NCBI RefSeq assembly: GCF_003194585.1
Contig: NZ_QHKZ01000006.1
Location: 124,001-188,000 of the forward strand
DNA length: 64,000 nt
Origin: Nocardioides daejeonensis
Lineage (GTDB): Bacteria; Actinomycetota; Actinomycetes; Propionibacteriales; Nocardioidaceae
Direction of reading: 5' to 3'
Shown here: one piece after another, positions 36,002 through 43,726 of the stretch
How the letters are laid out: the number at the start of each line of letters is the position of its first letter
How positions within the stretch are numbered: position 1 is the stretch's first letter
Translations under genes and position numbers: made by a program
Notes under the pieces: model-generated
Seen by the model: only the letters and a program-made list of their open reading frames with translations
The model's database searches: none
What the model was told of the DNA's origin: nothing

Positions 36002-36892
36002 ATGACGATCACCTCCGACGAACTGCGGGCGCCTGTCGCCGACGGGATCGAGCTCGCCTACCAGACCTTCGGCGACCCGAGTGCTGAGCCGCTCCTGCTG
36101 GTGATGGGTCTGGGCGGACCGATGAACTGGTGGGACTCGGGCTTCTGCGAGCAGCTGGTCGAGCGTGGGTTCTATGTCATCCGCTACGACAACCGCGACA
36201 CCGGCCGTTCCGCGCACGGCGCCGGCCGGATCGGTCGCGCCGACCTGATCCGGGCGTTCCTCGGGCGACCTGCGGAAGCGCCGTACGGCCTGGGCGAGCT
36301 CGCCGCCGACGGGTTCGCCCTGCTCGATCACCTCGGCATCGACTCCGCGCACCTGGCGGGGATCTCGATGGGCGGCATGATCGTGCAGACGATGACACTC
36401 GCGCGCCCGGAACGGGTGCGCTCGCTCACCTCGATCATGTCGACCACCGGACGGCGTCGGGTCGGCTACCAGCACCCGACGCTGCTGCCGAAGCTCATCG
36501 GCAAGCGCGCCAGCGATCTGGACGGCTACGTCGAGAGCTCCGTGATGTGGGGTGGCGTGATCGGCTCCCCGGCCTACCCGGAGGCCGAGGAGAAGGCACG
36601 GGCACGCGCCGTCGAGACGTGGCAGCGCGGCCTCAACCCGGCGGGCGTCCTGCGGCACATGATGGCGGTGCTCACCCAGCCCGACCGGACCCCGGCGTTG
36701 AGCGCCGTCGACGTGCCGACCCTCGTCATCCACGGCACTGCCGACAAGATGGTGCACGTCTCCGGCGGACGCGCCACCGCGGCTGCCGTGCCCGAGGCCG
36801 ACCTGCTGCTCGTCGAGGGCATGGGCCACGACCTGCCGGTCGAGCTCTGGCCCATGATCACCCGCGCCATCCGGCGCAACGCCGACCGCTGA
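36002..36892 (+). CDS. Alpha/beta-hydrolase
   Basis: A 296-residue protein from ATG MTITSDELRAPVADGIELAY. It has LLLVMGLGGPMNWW (oxyanion region), FYVIRYDNRDTGRS, the elbow HLAGISMGGMIVQTMTLARPERVRSL, LVIHGTADKMV and EGMGHDLP with the catalytic His. It resembles the broad esterase or aclacinomycin methylesterase-like group. The reaction is unknown. The next gene begins eight bases after its stop. Confidence 0.8.
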   Translation: MTITSDELRAPVADGIELAYQTFGDPSAEPLLLVMGLGGPMNWWDSGFCEQLVERGFYVIRYDNRDTGRSAHGAGRIGRADLIRAFLGRPAEAPYGLGELAADGFALLDHLGIDSAHLAGISMGGMIVQTMTLARPERVRSLTSIMSTTGRRRVGYQHPTLLPKLIGKRASDLDGYVESSVMWGGVIGSPAYPEAEEKARARAVETWQRGLNPAGVLRHMMAVLTQPDRTPALSAVDVPTLVIHGTADKMVHVSGGRATAAAVPEADLLLVEGMGHDLPVELWPMITRAIRRNADR

Positions 36893-36900
36893 CGTCGAGC

Positions 36901-37449
36901 GTGCTGGACGCCGACGACCCGCAGCCCTACCGGGCCCGGCGGATCCTCGTCGCCGGAGTCAGCGGCGCCGGCAAGACCACGTTGGCCCGGCGGATCGCGA
37001 CACGTCTCGAGCTCCCGCACACGGAGATCGATGCGCTCTACCACGGCCCAGGATGGACGCCGCGCCCGACGTTCCTCGACGACGTGCTGGCGCTCGTCGC
37101 CGCGCCGGCGTGGGTCACCGAGTGGCAATATGCCAGCGCCCGCCCGCTCCTCGCCGAGGCCGCCGACCTGATGGTCTGGCTCGACCCGCCCTTCCGCCAG
37201 ACCATGGCGCGGATCACCCGGCGTACGCTGCGCCGCCGCCTGCGCCGCGAGGAGCTGTGGAACGGCAACGTCGAGCCACCCTTGTGGACCGTCTTCACCG
37301 ATCGCGACCACGTATGGCGCTGGTCGATCCGGACTCGCCGCGAGTACGACGAGCTGGTGCCCGCCGCAGCCGCCGCGAACCCCGCACTGGTCGTCGTCCG
37401 GCTGCGGAGCCAGGCGGAGGTCGAGCGCTGGCTGGCAAGACTCACGTAG
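36901..37449 (+). CDS. P-loop kinase-like protein (topology modulation/FlaR-like)
   Basis: A 182-residue GTG-started protein with Walker A GVSGAGKTTLARRIATRL, then LPHTEIDALYHGPGWTPRPTF and VTEWQYASARPLLAEAADLMVWLDPPF. The pattern resembles the AAA_17/FlaR-like family annotated as DNA topology modulation proteins, which are probably small-molecule kinases. The C-terminal part is Arg-rich and helical. The gene follows the hydrolase closely and ends just before the sod operator. Confidence 0.75.
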   Translation: MLDADDPQPYRARRILVAGVSGAGKTTLARRIATRLELPHTEIDALYHGPGWTPRPTFLDDVLALVAAPAWVTEWQYASARPLLAEAADLMVWLDPPFRQTMARITRRTLRRRLRREELWNGNVEPPLWTVFTDRDHVWRWSIRTRREYDELVPAAAAANPALVVVRLRSQAEVERWLARLT

Positions 37450-37459
37450 CACTCAACGT

Positions 37460-37510
37460 GACCCACCCTGCCCTTGTTGCAAATACTTTGCAACAAGGGC
37501 AGGGTGGGTC
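37460..37510 (+). promoter_or_regulatory. Nur-type operator inside a 24-bp perfect inverted repeat before sodA
   Basis: Positions 37460-37483 and 37487-37510 are perfect inverted copies around a 3-base TAC. The centre reads TTGCAA-ATACT-TTGCAA (37477-37493), exactly the tTGCaa-N5-ttGCAA Nur box described for Streptomyces coelicolor, where Ni-bound Nur represses sodF. The repeat ends two bases before the sodA ATG and buries its likely ribosome site (AGGGTGGG). It may act on DNA as an operator and in RNA as a hairpin. Promoter elements are not clear. Confidence 0.75.
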
Positions 37511-37512
37511 GC

Positions 37513-38133
37513 ATGGCTGACTACGCGCTCCCCGATCTCCCCTACGACTACGCGGCACTGGAGCCCTACATCTCCGGCGCGATCATGGAACTGCACCACG
37601 ACAAGCACCACGCGACGTACGTCAAGGGCATCAACACGACCGTCGAGCAGCTCGCCGAAGCCCGCGAGGCCAACTCGTTCGCCGGACTGTCGACGTTGGA
37701 GAAGAACCTCGCGTTCCACCTGGGCGGCCATGTCAACCACTCGGTGTTCTGGCCCAACATGAGCCCGGACGGTGGCGACAAGCCGACCGGCGAGCTCGCG
37801 CAGGTGATCGAGGAGTTCTTCGGTGGCTTCGACAGCTTCCGTGCCCACTTCGAAGCCACCGCGCTCGGCGTGCAGGGCTCGGGATGGTCGGTGTTGACCT
37901 GGGACATGGTTGCCCAGCGGCCCTACATCATCCAGCACTTCGACCACCAGGGAAACGTGCCGATCTGCATGGTGCCGCTGCTGATGCTGGACATGTGGGA
38001 GCACGCCTACTACCTGCAGTACAAGAACGACAAGGCCACCTTCGTCAAGCAGTGGTGGAACGTGGTGAACTGGGCCGACGTACAGACACGGTTCGAGAGG
38101 GCACGCACCCAGACCCCAGGCCTGATCCTGTGA
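37513..38133 (+). CDS. sodA: Fe/Mn superoxide dismutase
   Basis: A 206-residue protein from [21 protein letters not shown]. It has the metal ligands in [25 protein letters not shown], and [14 protein letters not shown] (DxWEHxxY), with [11 protein letters not shown] before the last. It is the usual 200-residue dimer/tetramer fold. The metal cannot be fixed by eye. A Nur-type operator precedes it, which points to nickel control in place of a nickel SOD, as with S. coelicolor sodF. The downstream 89-residue gene overlaps by GTGA. Confidence 0.95.
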   Translation: MADYALPDLPYDYAALEPYISGAIMELHHDKHHATYVKGINTTVEQLAEAREANSFAGLSTLEKNLAFHLGGHVNHSVFWPNMSPDGGDKPTGELAQVIEEFFGGFDSFRAHFEATALGVQGSGWSVLTWDMVAQRPYIIQHFDHQGNVPICMVPLLMLDMWEHAYYLQYKNDKATFVKQWWNVVNWADVQTRFERARTQTPGLIL

Positions 38134-38399
38134 CCAGCGATCAGCGGTCGGCCCAGCTGCGCCCCGTCGTGCTGGCGGCCCAGCGGGTCGCAGGGCTGGT
38201 GGCCGCCCGTGCACGAGCCGACGCGGAGGGGACCCGGACGCTCATGCTCTCCTTCGACGATGCCCAGGAGCTCGCCGGTGGCGCGCTCCTGGTCGCCGAA
38301 CTGTCGATGGGCCTGCTGTCGCGCGCGACGGGTGAGTCGCTTGACGAGTGCGTTGCGTCGCTCTGCCTCGAGCTGGAGCAGGCGCTCGGTGTGCCGTGA
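38130..38399 (+). CDS. Small unknown protein coupled to sodA
   Basis: An 89-residue protein whose GTG overlaps the sodA stop by 4 bp. It is a mostly helical cytosolic protein ([47 protein letters not shown]). No domain is recognised. Coupling to sodA suggests co-expression; the function is unknown. Confidence 0.6.
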   Translation: MTSDQRSAQLRPVVLAAQRVAGLVAARARADAEGTRTLMLSFDDAQELAGGALLVAELSMGLLSRATGESLDECVASLCLELEQALGVP

Positions 38400-38432
38400 C
38401 GACCGGTCGACCGTCGCGCCAGCGAGGACCGC

Positions 38433-39212
38433 TCAGGCAAGGCGGAGCAGCGCCAGGCTGAGAGTCATCGTGCCGGCACCGGCCAGGAAGGACACCAGCG
38501 CCGCCCCTGCGGTCGCCAGCCGATAGGCGGTGGGCAACAGCTCGGTGACGGCGAGGTGCAGCATGACGCCCGCGATCAGACCGAAGACGACGGCGTACGC
38601 CGATGGAGGGAGCAGCGCGATCAGGAGCAGGTAGCCGAGCAGCGCACCTACCGGCTCGGCCAGCCCGGAGAGCGCCGCCGCGGCAAGGGCCCGGCTCCGC
38701 CCCACTCCCGCGCCGTAGAACGGGGCGGCGACCGCGACCCCCTCCGGCACATTGTGGAGGGCGATGGCGATCGCCACCGCCGCTCCGGAACCCGGATCCT
38801 CCACCGTGGCGACGAAGGTGGCCAGGCCCTCGGGAAGGTTGTGCGCGCTGACCGCGATCGCCACCACGATGCCGCTGCGCAGCAGGCTGCTGCGGTCCGG
38901 CTCGGCATCCGCGGAGTGGGGTTCGTGCCGGCGATGCCTGCGCTGAAGCACCGCTGTGAGCACGGATCCGAGGACCACCAGTCCCAGCGTCACCCCCCAG
39001 GCCGCCCGGCCTCCCCAGGCGGCAGTCAGGCCCTGGGCGCCTTTGGGAACGATCTCGACCAACGACACCAGCAACATCGCTCCGGCCGCGAACCCGAGCG
39101 CGGCCGCCAGCCCGGCATCACTGCGCACGCGACGGTGCACAGCGGCCAGCCCTCCCAGCGCCGTGGCGGCTCCGGCCAGCGCCGTGAAGGCGAACGCCGT
39201 GATCATCGCCAA
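38433..39212 (-). CDS. ZIP-family metal transporter (ZupT-like)
   Basis: A 259-residue protein of about eight membrane segments. The metal-path motifs are SAHNLPEGLATFVA and ALHNVPEGVAVAAPF, with HLAVTELLPTAYRL later. A His-rich loop (RRHRRHEPHSADAEPD) precedes the first motif. ZIP proteins bring Zn, Fe, Mn or Co into the cytoplasm. It overlaps the LRV gene by 10 bp and converges on sodA with a small gap. Confidence 0.88.
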   Translation of the reverse strand: MAMITAFAFTALAGAATALGGLAAVHRRVRSDAGLAAALGFAAGAMLLVSLVEIVPKGAQGLTAAWGGRAAWGVTLGLVVLGSVLTAVLQRRHRRHEPHSADAEPDRSSLLRSGIVVAIAVSAHNLPEGLATFVATVEDPGSGAAVAIAIALHNVPEGVAVAAPFYGAGVGRSRALAAAALSGLAEPVGALLGYLLLIALLPPSAYAVVFGLIAGVMLHLAVTELLPTAYRLATAGAALVSFLAGAGTMTLSLALLRLA

Positions 39213-39628
39213 CCCCGCGCCCAGGCGACCACAGCACGCACCAACGGATCGGCGTCATCGCCCAGCGCATCCAGCAGCTCGCCGGGGACGGAGGGGTTGG
39301 CCGCCACCCAGCCCCGCACCAGGGGATCTGCATCGCCCGCGAGCATCCGCAAGACTCCCGCAGGCGTGCTGCCGTTGCGCGCCACGCACCGTCGTACCCC
39401 TGCCTCCGGGTCGACCGCGAGCGCGACCAGCACCTCTTCCGGCGCGTGGTAGGAAAGCGCGGCACTCTCTCTGATCACCGGTGCGGGCGATGCGGCCAGG
39501 GCACGCACGCGGCGTACCTTCCCCTCGCTCGCCGGGGGCGAGACGAACGCCGACAACGGAGGTCCGTCCGGCGTGGAGGCGGCCAGGGAAGCACGTTGCT
39601 GCGGCGTGAGGAAGCCCATGCACGACAT
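39203..39628 (-). CDS. LRV (leucine-rich repeat variant)-type repeat protein
   Basis: A 141-residue protein with at least three LRV-like repeats: ESAALSYHAPEEVLVALAVDPEAGVRRCVARNG, STPAGVLRMLAGDADPLVRGWVAANP, and SVPGELLDALGDDADPLVRAVVAWAR. Repeats of this kind form a right-handed superhelix; the role is unknown. It overlaps the ZIP gene by 10 bp, so the two may be co-translated. It lies 4 bp downstream of the nrdB stop on the same strand. Confidence 0.75.
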   Translation of the reverse strand: MSCMGFLTPQQRASLAASTPDGPPLSAFVSPPASEGKVRRVRALAASPAPVIRESAALSYHAPEEVLVALAVDPEAGVRRCVARNGSTPAGVLRMLAGDADPLVRGWVAANPSVPGELLDALGDDADPLVRAVVAWARGWR

Positions 39629-39632
39629 GGGG

Positions 39633-40634
39633 CTACGCCTGCTTCGCGTTGACCTCGTAGGAGGTGTTGATCGACTCGAAGAAGTTCACCAGCTGCAAGG
39701 TGTCGTTCGCCGTGGCCATCCACTTCGCCGGATTGGCGACGTTGTAGTGCGCCTCGAAGCCAAGCTCCTCCAAGCGCCGGTCGGCGAGGTAGCGGACGTA
39801 CTGGTTGATGTAGTCCGCGTTGAGGCCGAGGATCCCGCTCGGCAAGAGGTCACGGTTGTAGGCCTCCTCCATCTCGACGGCGTCGAGCACCATCTGCCGG
39901 ATCTCCTCGGCGAACTCCGGCGTGGCGATGTCGGGGTTCTCCTCCAGCACCGTGAGCACCAGGTTGATGCCGAACTTCAGGTGCAGCGACTCGTCGCGCA
40001 CGATCCACTCGATGAGGGAGCCGAAGTTGCGCAGCAGGTTCCGCTGGCGGAAGCTCAACGCGACCATGAAGCCGGAGTAGAACCAGATGCCTTCGAGGAT
40101 CACGTTGTAGGCGATCAGGTTGCGCACGAAGTCCTGCTTGCCCTCGGTGGTGGTGATGTCGAGAGTCTGCTCGGTCATCCGCTTGATGAAGCGGACCTGG
40201 AACTCCTCCTTCGCCACCATCGAGGGCACCGTCACGTGGGAGGCGTACGCCGCCTCCCGATCGATGGGGAACGTCTCCAGGACGTACTCGAAGCTCATGC
40301 AGTGGTTGGCCTCCTCCCACATCTGCTTGGCCAGGTAGAGATGGCACTCGGCCGCGTTGACGTAGGGGTAGACGCCGAACGCCAGCGCCTTGTTGACGAG
40401 CAGCTCGTTGGGGTTGAAGTAGCTCATCAGGAAAGTGAGGGCGCTGCGCTCCTCCTCGCTCATCCGCTCGAAGTCGCCCAGGTCCTCCCCCAACTGGATC
40501 TCGTTGGGGAACCACGTGTTGGCGACCGCCTGGTCGTAGAGCTCCATCGCCCACGGATAGGTGACAGGCTTGAGGAGCAGCCCCTCCTCGATCCCGGTGC
40601 CGAGGATGCCGGTGCGGATCTGCGTTTCAGTCAT
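39633..40634 (-). CDS. nrdB: Ribonucleotide reductase small subunit, class Ic-type (Phe in place of radical Tyr)
   Basis: A 333-residue R2 protein from ATG MTETQIRTGILGTG. Metal ligands map to E77, E108, H111, E181, E215 and H218. The residue where the tyrosyl radical sits in class Ia (Y122 in E. coli) is F115 in EEANHCMSF. All spacings equal those of Chlamydia trachomatis R2 (E89, E120, H123, F127, E193, E227, H230), including Glu rather than Asp as the first ligand. That enzyme uses a Mn(IV)/Fe(III) cofactor. With NrdA it would reduce ribonucleotides to deoxyribonucleotides. The gene lies 97 bp after nrdA in the same transcription unit. Confidence 0.92.
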   Translation of the reverse strand: MTETQIRTGILGTGIEEGLLLKPVTYPWAMELYDQAVANTWFPNEIQLGEDLGDFERMSEEERSALTFLMSYFNPNELLVNKALAFGVYPYVNAAECHLYLAKQMWEEANHCMSFEYVLETFPIDREAAYASHVTVPSMVAKEEFQVRFIKRMTEQTLDITTTEGKQDFVRNLIAYNVILEGIWFYSGFMVALSFRQRNLLRNFGSLIEWIVRDESLHLKFGINLVLTVLEENPDIATPEFAEEIRQMVLDAVEMEEAYNRDLLPSGILGLNADYINQYVRYLADRRLEELGFEAHYNVANPAKWMATANDTLQLVNFFESINTSYEVNAKQA

Positions 40635-40666
40635 CGTTGTGCCTTTCGAAGAGTCGGAGTCCCGCA

Positions 40667-40716
40667 GGTCGAGCCTGTCGAGACCGGTTGCGGACGTGGT
40701 CTCGCCAAGCTCGACC
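40667..40716. repeat. Two VVELVET-type palindromic repeats between nrdA and nrdB
   Basis: GGTCGAGCCTGTCGAGACC at 40667-40685 and GGTCTCGCCAAGCTCGACC at 40698-40716 are near-inverse copies of one 19-bp element. The same element is found inside nrdA and cobN in this window. They lie in the 97-bp nrdA-nrdB gap and may form a stem in the mRNA. Confidence 0.75.
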
Positions 40717-40731
40717 AGCGAATCGGCTCGT

Positions 40732-43341
40732 TTACTGGCAGGACTCGCACTGGAGCCGCTCCATCGGGTCGATCGGGCACTGCACGTCCTCGACCACCTC
40801 CAGCTCCTGCACGTTCTCGGGGACGACGGGGGTCTCGACAGGCTCGACCACCGGAGCCGTCTCCACCCCCGAGGCCGTCTCCACCACCGAGGCCGTCGCG
40901 GCGAAGCCACGCTTGGCTGGAGCGGCGGCGCCGAAGCCGCGGCGCAGGCCGCCGGAGGTCGAGCCTGCCGAGACCTGCTCCGCCTTGTTGACCTTCACCG
41001 TGGACTGCTCGGCGGTGTGCCGGGGCATCATGTGCAGGTAGTAGGTGGTCTTCACACCCAGCCGCCAGGCCTCGGAGTAGAGGTCGACCATGTTGTTGAC
41101 CGAGCGGTCGGCCAGATAGATGTTGCGGCTGATCGCCTGGTCGATCCACTTCTGCGCCCGCGCAGCGACTTCGAGGTAGGCGACGCCGGGAAGCTGGAAC
41201 GAGGTCTGGTAGATCTCCACCAGCTCGGCGGGGATGTCGTCCCGCTGGGCGGCCACTTTCGACAGGTCTCCCTGGTGACGGAGCAGGTCTTCGCGCACGT
41301 CCTCCCAGATGCCGGCGAGCCGCAGGTCCTCGACGAGGTTGCGGTTCACCTCGAGGAACTTGCCGGAGCTGGTGGAACGGCTGAAGATCTGGCTGAACTG
41401 CGGATCGAGGCCGGGTGTCGTACCGGCGACGAGGCCGATGGAGGCAGTGGGCGCGATGGCGAGCAGGGTGGAGTTCCGGATACCGCCCTTGACCTTGGCG
41501 CGTAGTGCGTCCCAGTCGAGGCGGGTACGGCGGTCCACGGTCACCTTCTCGCCGCGGTCCTGCTCGAGTCGGTCGAGGGTGTCGACCGGCACGAGTCCAC
41601 GACTCCACCCGGAGCCTTCGAAGTTCGGGTAGGCGCCGCGTTCGCGGGCGAGGTCGGCGGAGGCGTCGATGGCGTGCCACGACACGAACTCCACCAGCTG
41701 GTCGATGAGGTCGTAGGACTCCGGCGAGGCATAGGAGTAGCCGAACCGCTCGACGATGTCGGTGAAGCCCATGACCCCCAGCCCCAGCGCCCGGTTCTGC
41801 TCGTTGGAGTGCTCCGACTCCGGCACCGAGCTGATGGTGATGTCGATGAGGTTGTCGAGCTGGCGCACCGCGGAGCGGGTCGAGGCGGCAAGACGGTCCC
41901 AGTCGACACGCGCGTGCTGCCGGCGGCCGGTCACGTGACGCGACAGGTTGATCGATGCCAGGTTGCAGACGGCGACGTTGTCTCGGTCCTGCGGCAGCGT
42001 GATCTCGGTGCACAGGTTGGAGAGGTGGATGGTGCCCGTGTTGTCGTTGAGCGCCCGGGTGTTGATGGTGTCCTTCCACGTCAGCCATGGGTGCGAGGTG
42101 GACTGCAGGCTGGTGAGGATGGCCTTGAACTGCTCGCGGGCGCCGATCTTCTTGTGCCGCAGCATCCCGGCCTCAGCAGCCTCGACGTACTCTGCGTAGC
42201 GCTTCGAGAAGGCACTGCCGGTGAGCTCGACGAGGTCAGGCACATCGGCCGGGTCGAAGAGGTACCAGGCGTCGTCGCGGTCGACGCGCACCATGAACTC
42301 GTCGCTGATCCACACGGCGGTGTTCGCGGTACGGGTACGGCGGTAGGGGTCGCCGGAGTTCTGGCGCAGGTCGAGGAAGGCCGGGAAGTCGAGGTGCCAG
42401 TTCTCCATGTAGAAGCAGAGCGCGCCGAACTTCTTGCCGCCGCGGCTCACCGCGCGCAGCGTGGAGTCGATCGTGTGCATGAACGGGATCGGGCCCGTGG
42501 AGGTGGTGTTGTTGGACTTGATCGGGGAGCCCTCGGAGCGGAGCTTGGTGACCGAGAGACCGATCCCGCCGGTGCCCTTGGTGAGCCACATGACGTCGCG
42601 CACCGACTTGGCGATGTGCTCGATCTCGTCCTCCATCTGCATGACGAAGCAGTTGGAGAGCTGGGCGTAGGAGGTGCCGGCGTTCACCAAGGTGGAGCCC
42701 GCGGCGAGGTACTCCAACCGTGACATCCGGTCGTAGAAGCCGAGAGCGGCGCTGGTCGGTTCCTCCTCGTTGAGGGAGAGGCCCATGGCCACGCGCATCC
42801 AGAAGAACTGCGGCATCTCCATCGGGCGGCCGTCGGGAGCCGACAGCATGTAGCGCACCCGCATCGTCTGCACACCGATGTAGCGCAGCAGGTCGTCGCG
42901 ATCGGGGTCGAGCGCGGCACCGAGACGCTGCAGGTCGAACAGCTCGGTGAGCCGGGAGTCGAGCAGGCCGAGCTCGACTCCACGGACGACGTACGCGACG
43001 AACGCCTCAGCGTGGAAGGCGTAGACCTCGTCACGGGTGACACCCTCACCGAAGATCGCCTTGTAGAAGCTCTTCACCAGCAACCGGGAGGCGATGGTGT
43101 CGTACGCCGGGTCGTCCTTGACGTTCTGCAACGCCACCTGCACGACAGCCTCGTCGAGCTGCTCGCTGGTGATCCCGTCGAAGAGCGTGATCTCCAACTC
43201 CGAGCGGAGCTGGGTCGCGCGGGCGACCTCGTGGTCGAGACCGGCTGCGGCCTCCTCGATGGACCGGGCGATCTCGTAGCCGTCGTACGGCGCCCTGGTC
43301 CCATCGCGCTTGACGACGGTGATGCTGGCTTCGGTGCTCAT
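40732..43341 (-). CDS. nrdA: Ribonucleoside-diphosphate reductase alpha subunit
   Basis: An 869-residue R1 protein. An N-terminal ATP-cone (ITVVKRDGTRAPYDGYEIAR) precedes the barrel, with SNCFVMQ, the active-site block HLSNLCTEITLP (N-x-C-x-E), and CTEI-linked VAVCNLASINLS. The C-terminal CESC pair takes electrons from thioredoxin. The tail before it (residues about 790-855) is odd: it carries repeat-derived peptides VSAGSTSGG and VVEPVETP, and is V/E/T-rich. Upstream are a cobalamin riboswitch and two NrdR-like boxes, so B12 and dNTP status both probably repress it. That suggests a B12-dependent class II reductase elsewhere. Confidence 0.95.
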   Translation of the reverse strand: MSTEASITVVKRDGTRAPYDGYEIARSIEEAAAGLDHEVARATQLRSELEITLFDGITSEQLDEAVVQVALQNVKDDPAYDTIASRLLVKSFYKAIFGEGVTRDEVYAFHAEAFVAYVVRGVELGLLDSRLTELFDLQRLGAALDPDRDDLLRYIGVQTMRVRYMLSAPDGRPMEMPQFFWMRVAMGLSLNEEEPTSAALGFYDRMSRLEYLAAGSTLVNAGTSYAQLSNCFVMQMEDEIEHIAKSVRDVMWLTKGTGGIGLSVTKLRSEGSPIKSNNTTSTGPIPFMHTIDSTLRAVSRGGKKFGALCFYMENWHLDFPAFLDLRQNSGDPYRRTRTANTAVWISDEFMVRVDRDDAWYLFDPADVPDLVELTGSAFSKRYAEYVEAAEAGMLRHKKIGAREQFKAILTSLQSTSHPWLTWKDTINTRALNDNTGTIHLSNLCTEITLPQDRDNVAVCNLASINLSRHVTGRRQHARVDWDRLAASTRSAVRQLDNLIDITISSVPESEHSNEQNRALGLGVMGFTDIVERFGYSYASPESYDLIDQLVEFVSWHAIDASADLARERGAYPNFEGSGWSRGLVPVDTLDRLEQDRGEKVTVDRRTRLDWDALRAKVKGGIRNSTLLAIAPTASIGLVAGTTPGLDPQFSQIFSRSTSSGKFLEVNRNLVEDLRLAGIWEDVREDLLRHQGDLSKVAAQRDDIPAELVEIYQTSFQLPGVAYLEVAARAQKWIDQAISRNIYLADRSVNNMVDLYSEAWRLGVKTTYYLHMMPRHTAEQSTVKVNKAEQVSAGSTSGGLRRGFGAAAPAKRGFAATASVVETASGVETAPVVEPVETPVVPENVQELEVVEDVQCPIDPMERLQCESCQ
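40831..40849 (-). repeat. 19-bp repeat inside nrdA, encoding VVEPVET
   Basis: GGTCTCGACAGGCTCGACC on the plus strand; the minus strand is read by nrdA as V-V-E-P-V-E-T. A further copy at 40957-40975 (GGTCGAGCCTGCCGAGACC) lies the other way round in the same gene and encodes VSAGSTSGG. Confidence 0.8.
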
Positions 43342-43481
43342 TGGTCCACCCCTCGTGAATCCGCTGCGTTCGCTGTCCGCGGGACGCGAGGGGACGCACG
43401 AACCAGGCAGAGGCCACCGTGCGTTTCGATCCCCTGACCTTCCCTCGAGGTCGCGGACCTCCACCGATAGGCGGTGGAGCA

Positions 43482-43656
43482 CTGGCAGGTCTTCGGACTC
43501 GTGGGCTCATCTCGCGATACCTACTGTCCGTCGCTTCCCAGGGCCGTGATCGGTGGTCCCAGTGCATGTGACGGAGGTCGTTCCCACTTACCGCTGCGGG
43601 GCAGTCCCGGATTCTCACCGGGTTCCCTCTTACGACGACCCGTCTGGATGACGGAC
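43482..43656 (-). promoter_or_regulatory. Cobalamin (B12) riboswitch for nrdAB
   Basis: The minus strand has the conserved core GGGAACCCGGTGAGAATCC, then GGGACTGCCCCGCAGCGGTA, and ends near GTCCGAAGACCTGCCAGT, the typical B12-riboswitch 3' part. It ends about 140 bp before the nrdA ATG. A similar switch controls class Ia RNR in Streptomyces. Binding of adenosylcobalamin would turn the operon off. Confidence 0.92.
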
Positions 43657-43672
43657 CGAACCAGCTGCGCGA

Positions 43673-43720
43673 CCACTATATACAGGGAATGACAACGATG
43701 TAACCCCCCACATCTAGTGA
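43673..43720 (-). promoter_or_regulatory. nrdA promoter with two NrdR-box-like sites
   Basis: Compared with the consensus ACACTATATATAGTGT, 43673-43688 matches 12 of 16 and 43705-43720 matches 10 of 16. Their centres are 32 bp apart, which fits three helical turns and known paired NrdR boxes. On the minus strand TTACAT (43698-43703) and TATAGT (43675-43680) form a -35/-10 pair with a 17-bp spacer, so the inner box covers the -10. Confidence 0.65.
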
Positions 43721-43726
43721 GACGGG

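Noticed and set aside
37460..37510. Terminator of the P-loop gene
   Set aside because: The stem is very strong but has no T-run and is followed directly by the sodA start; the exact Nur box core explains it better.
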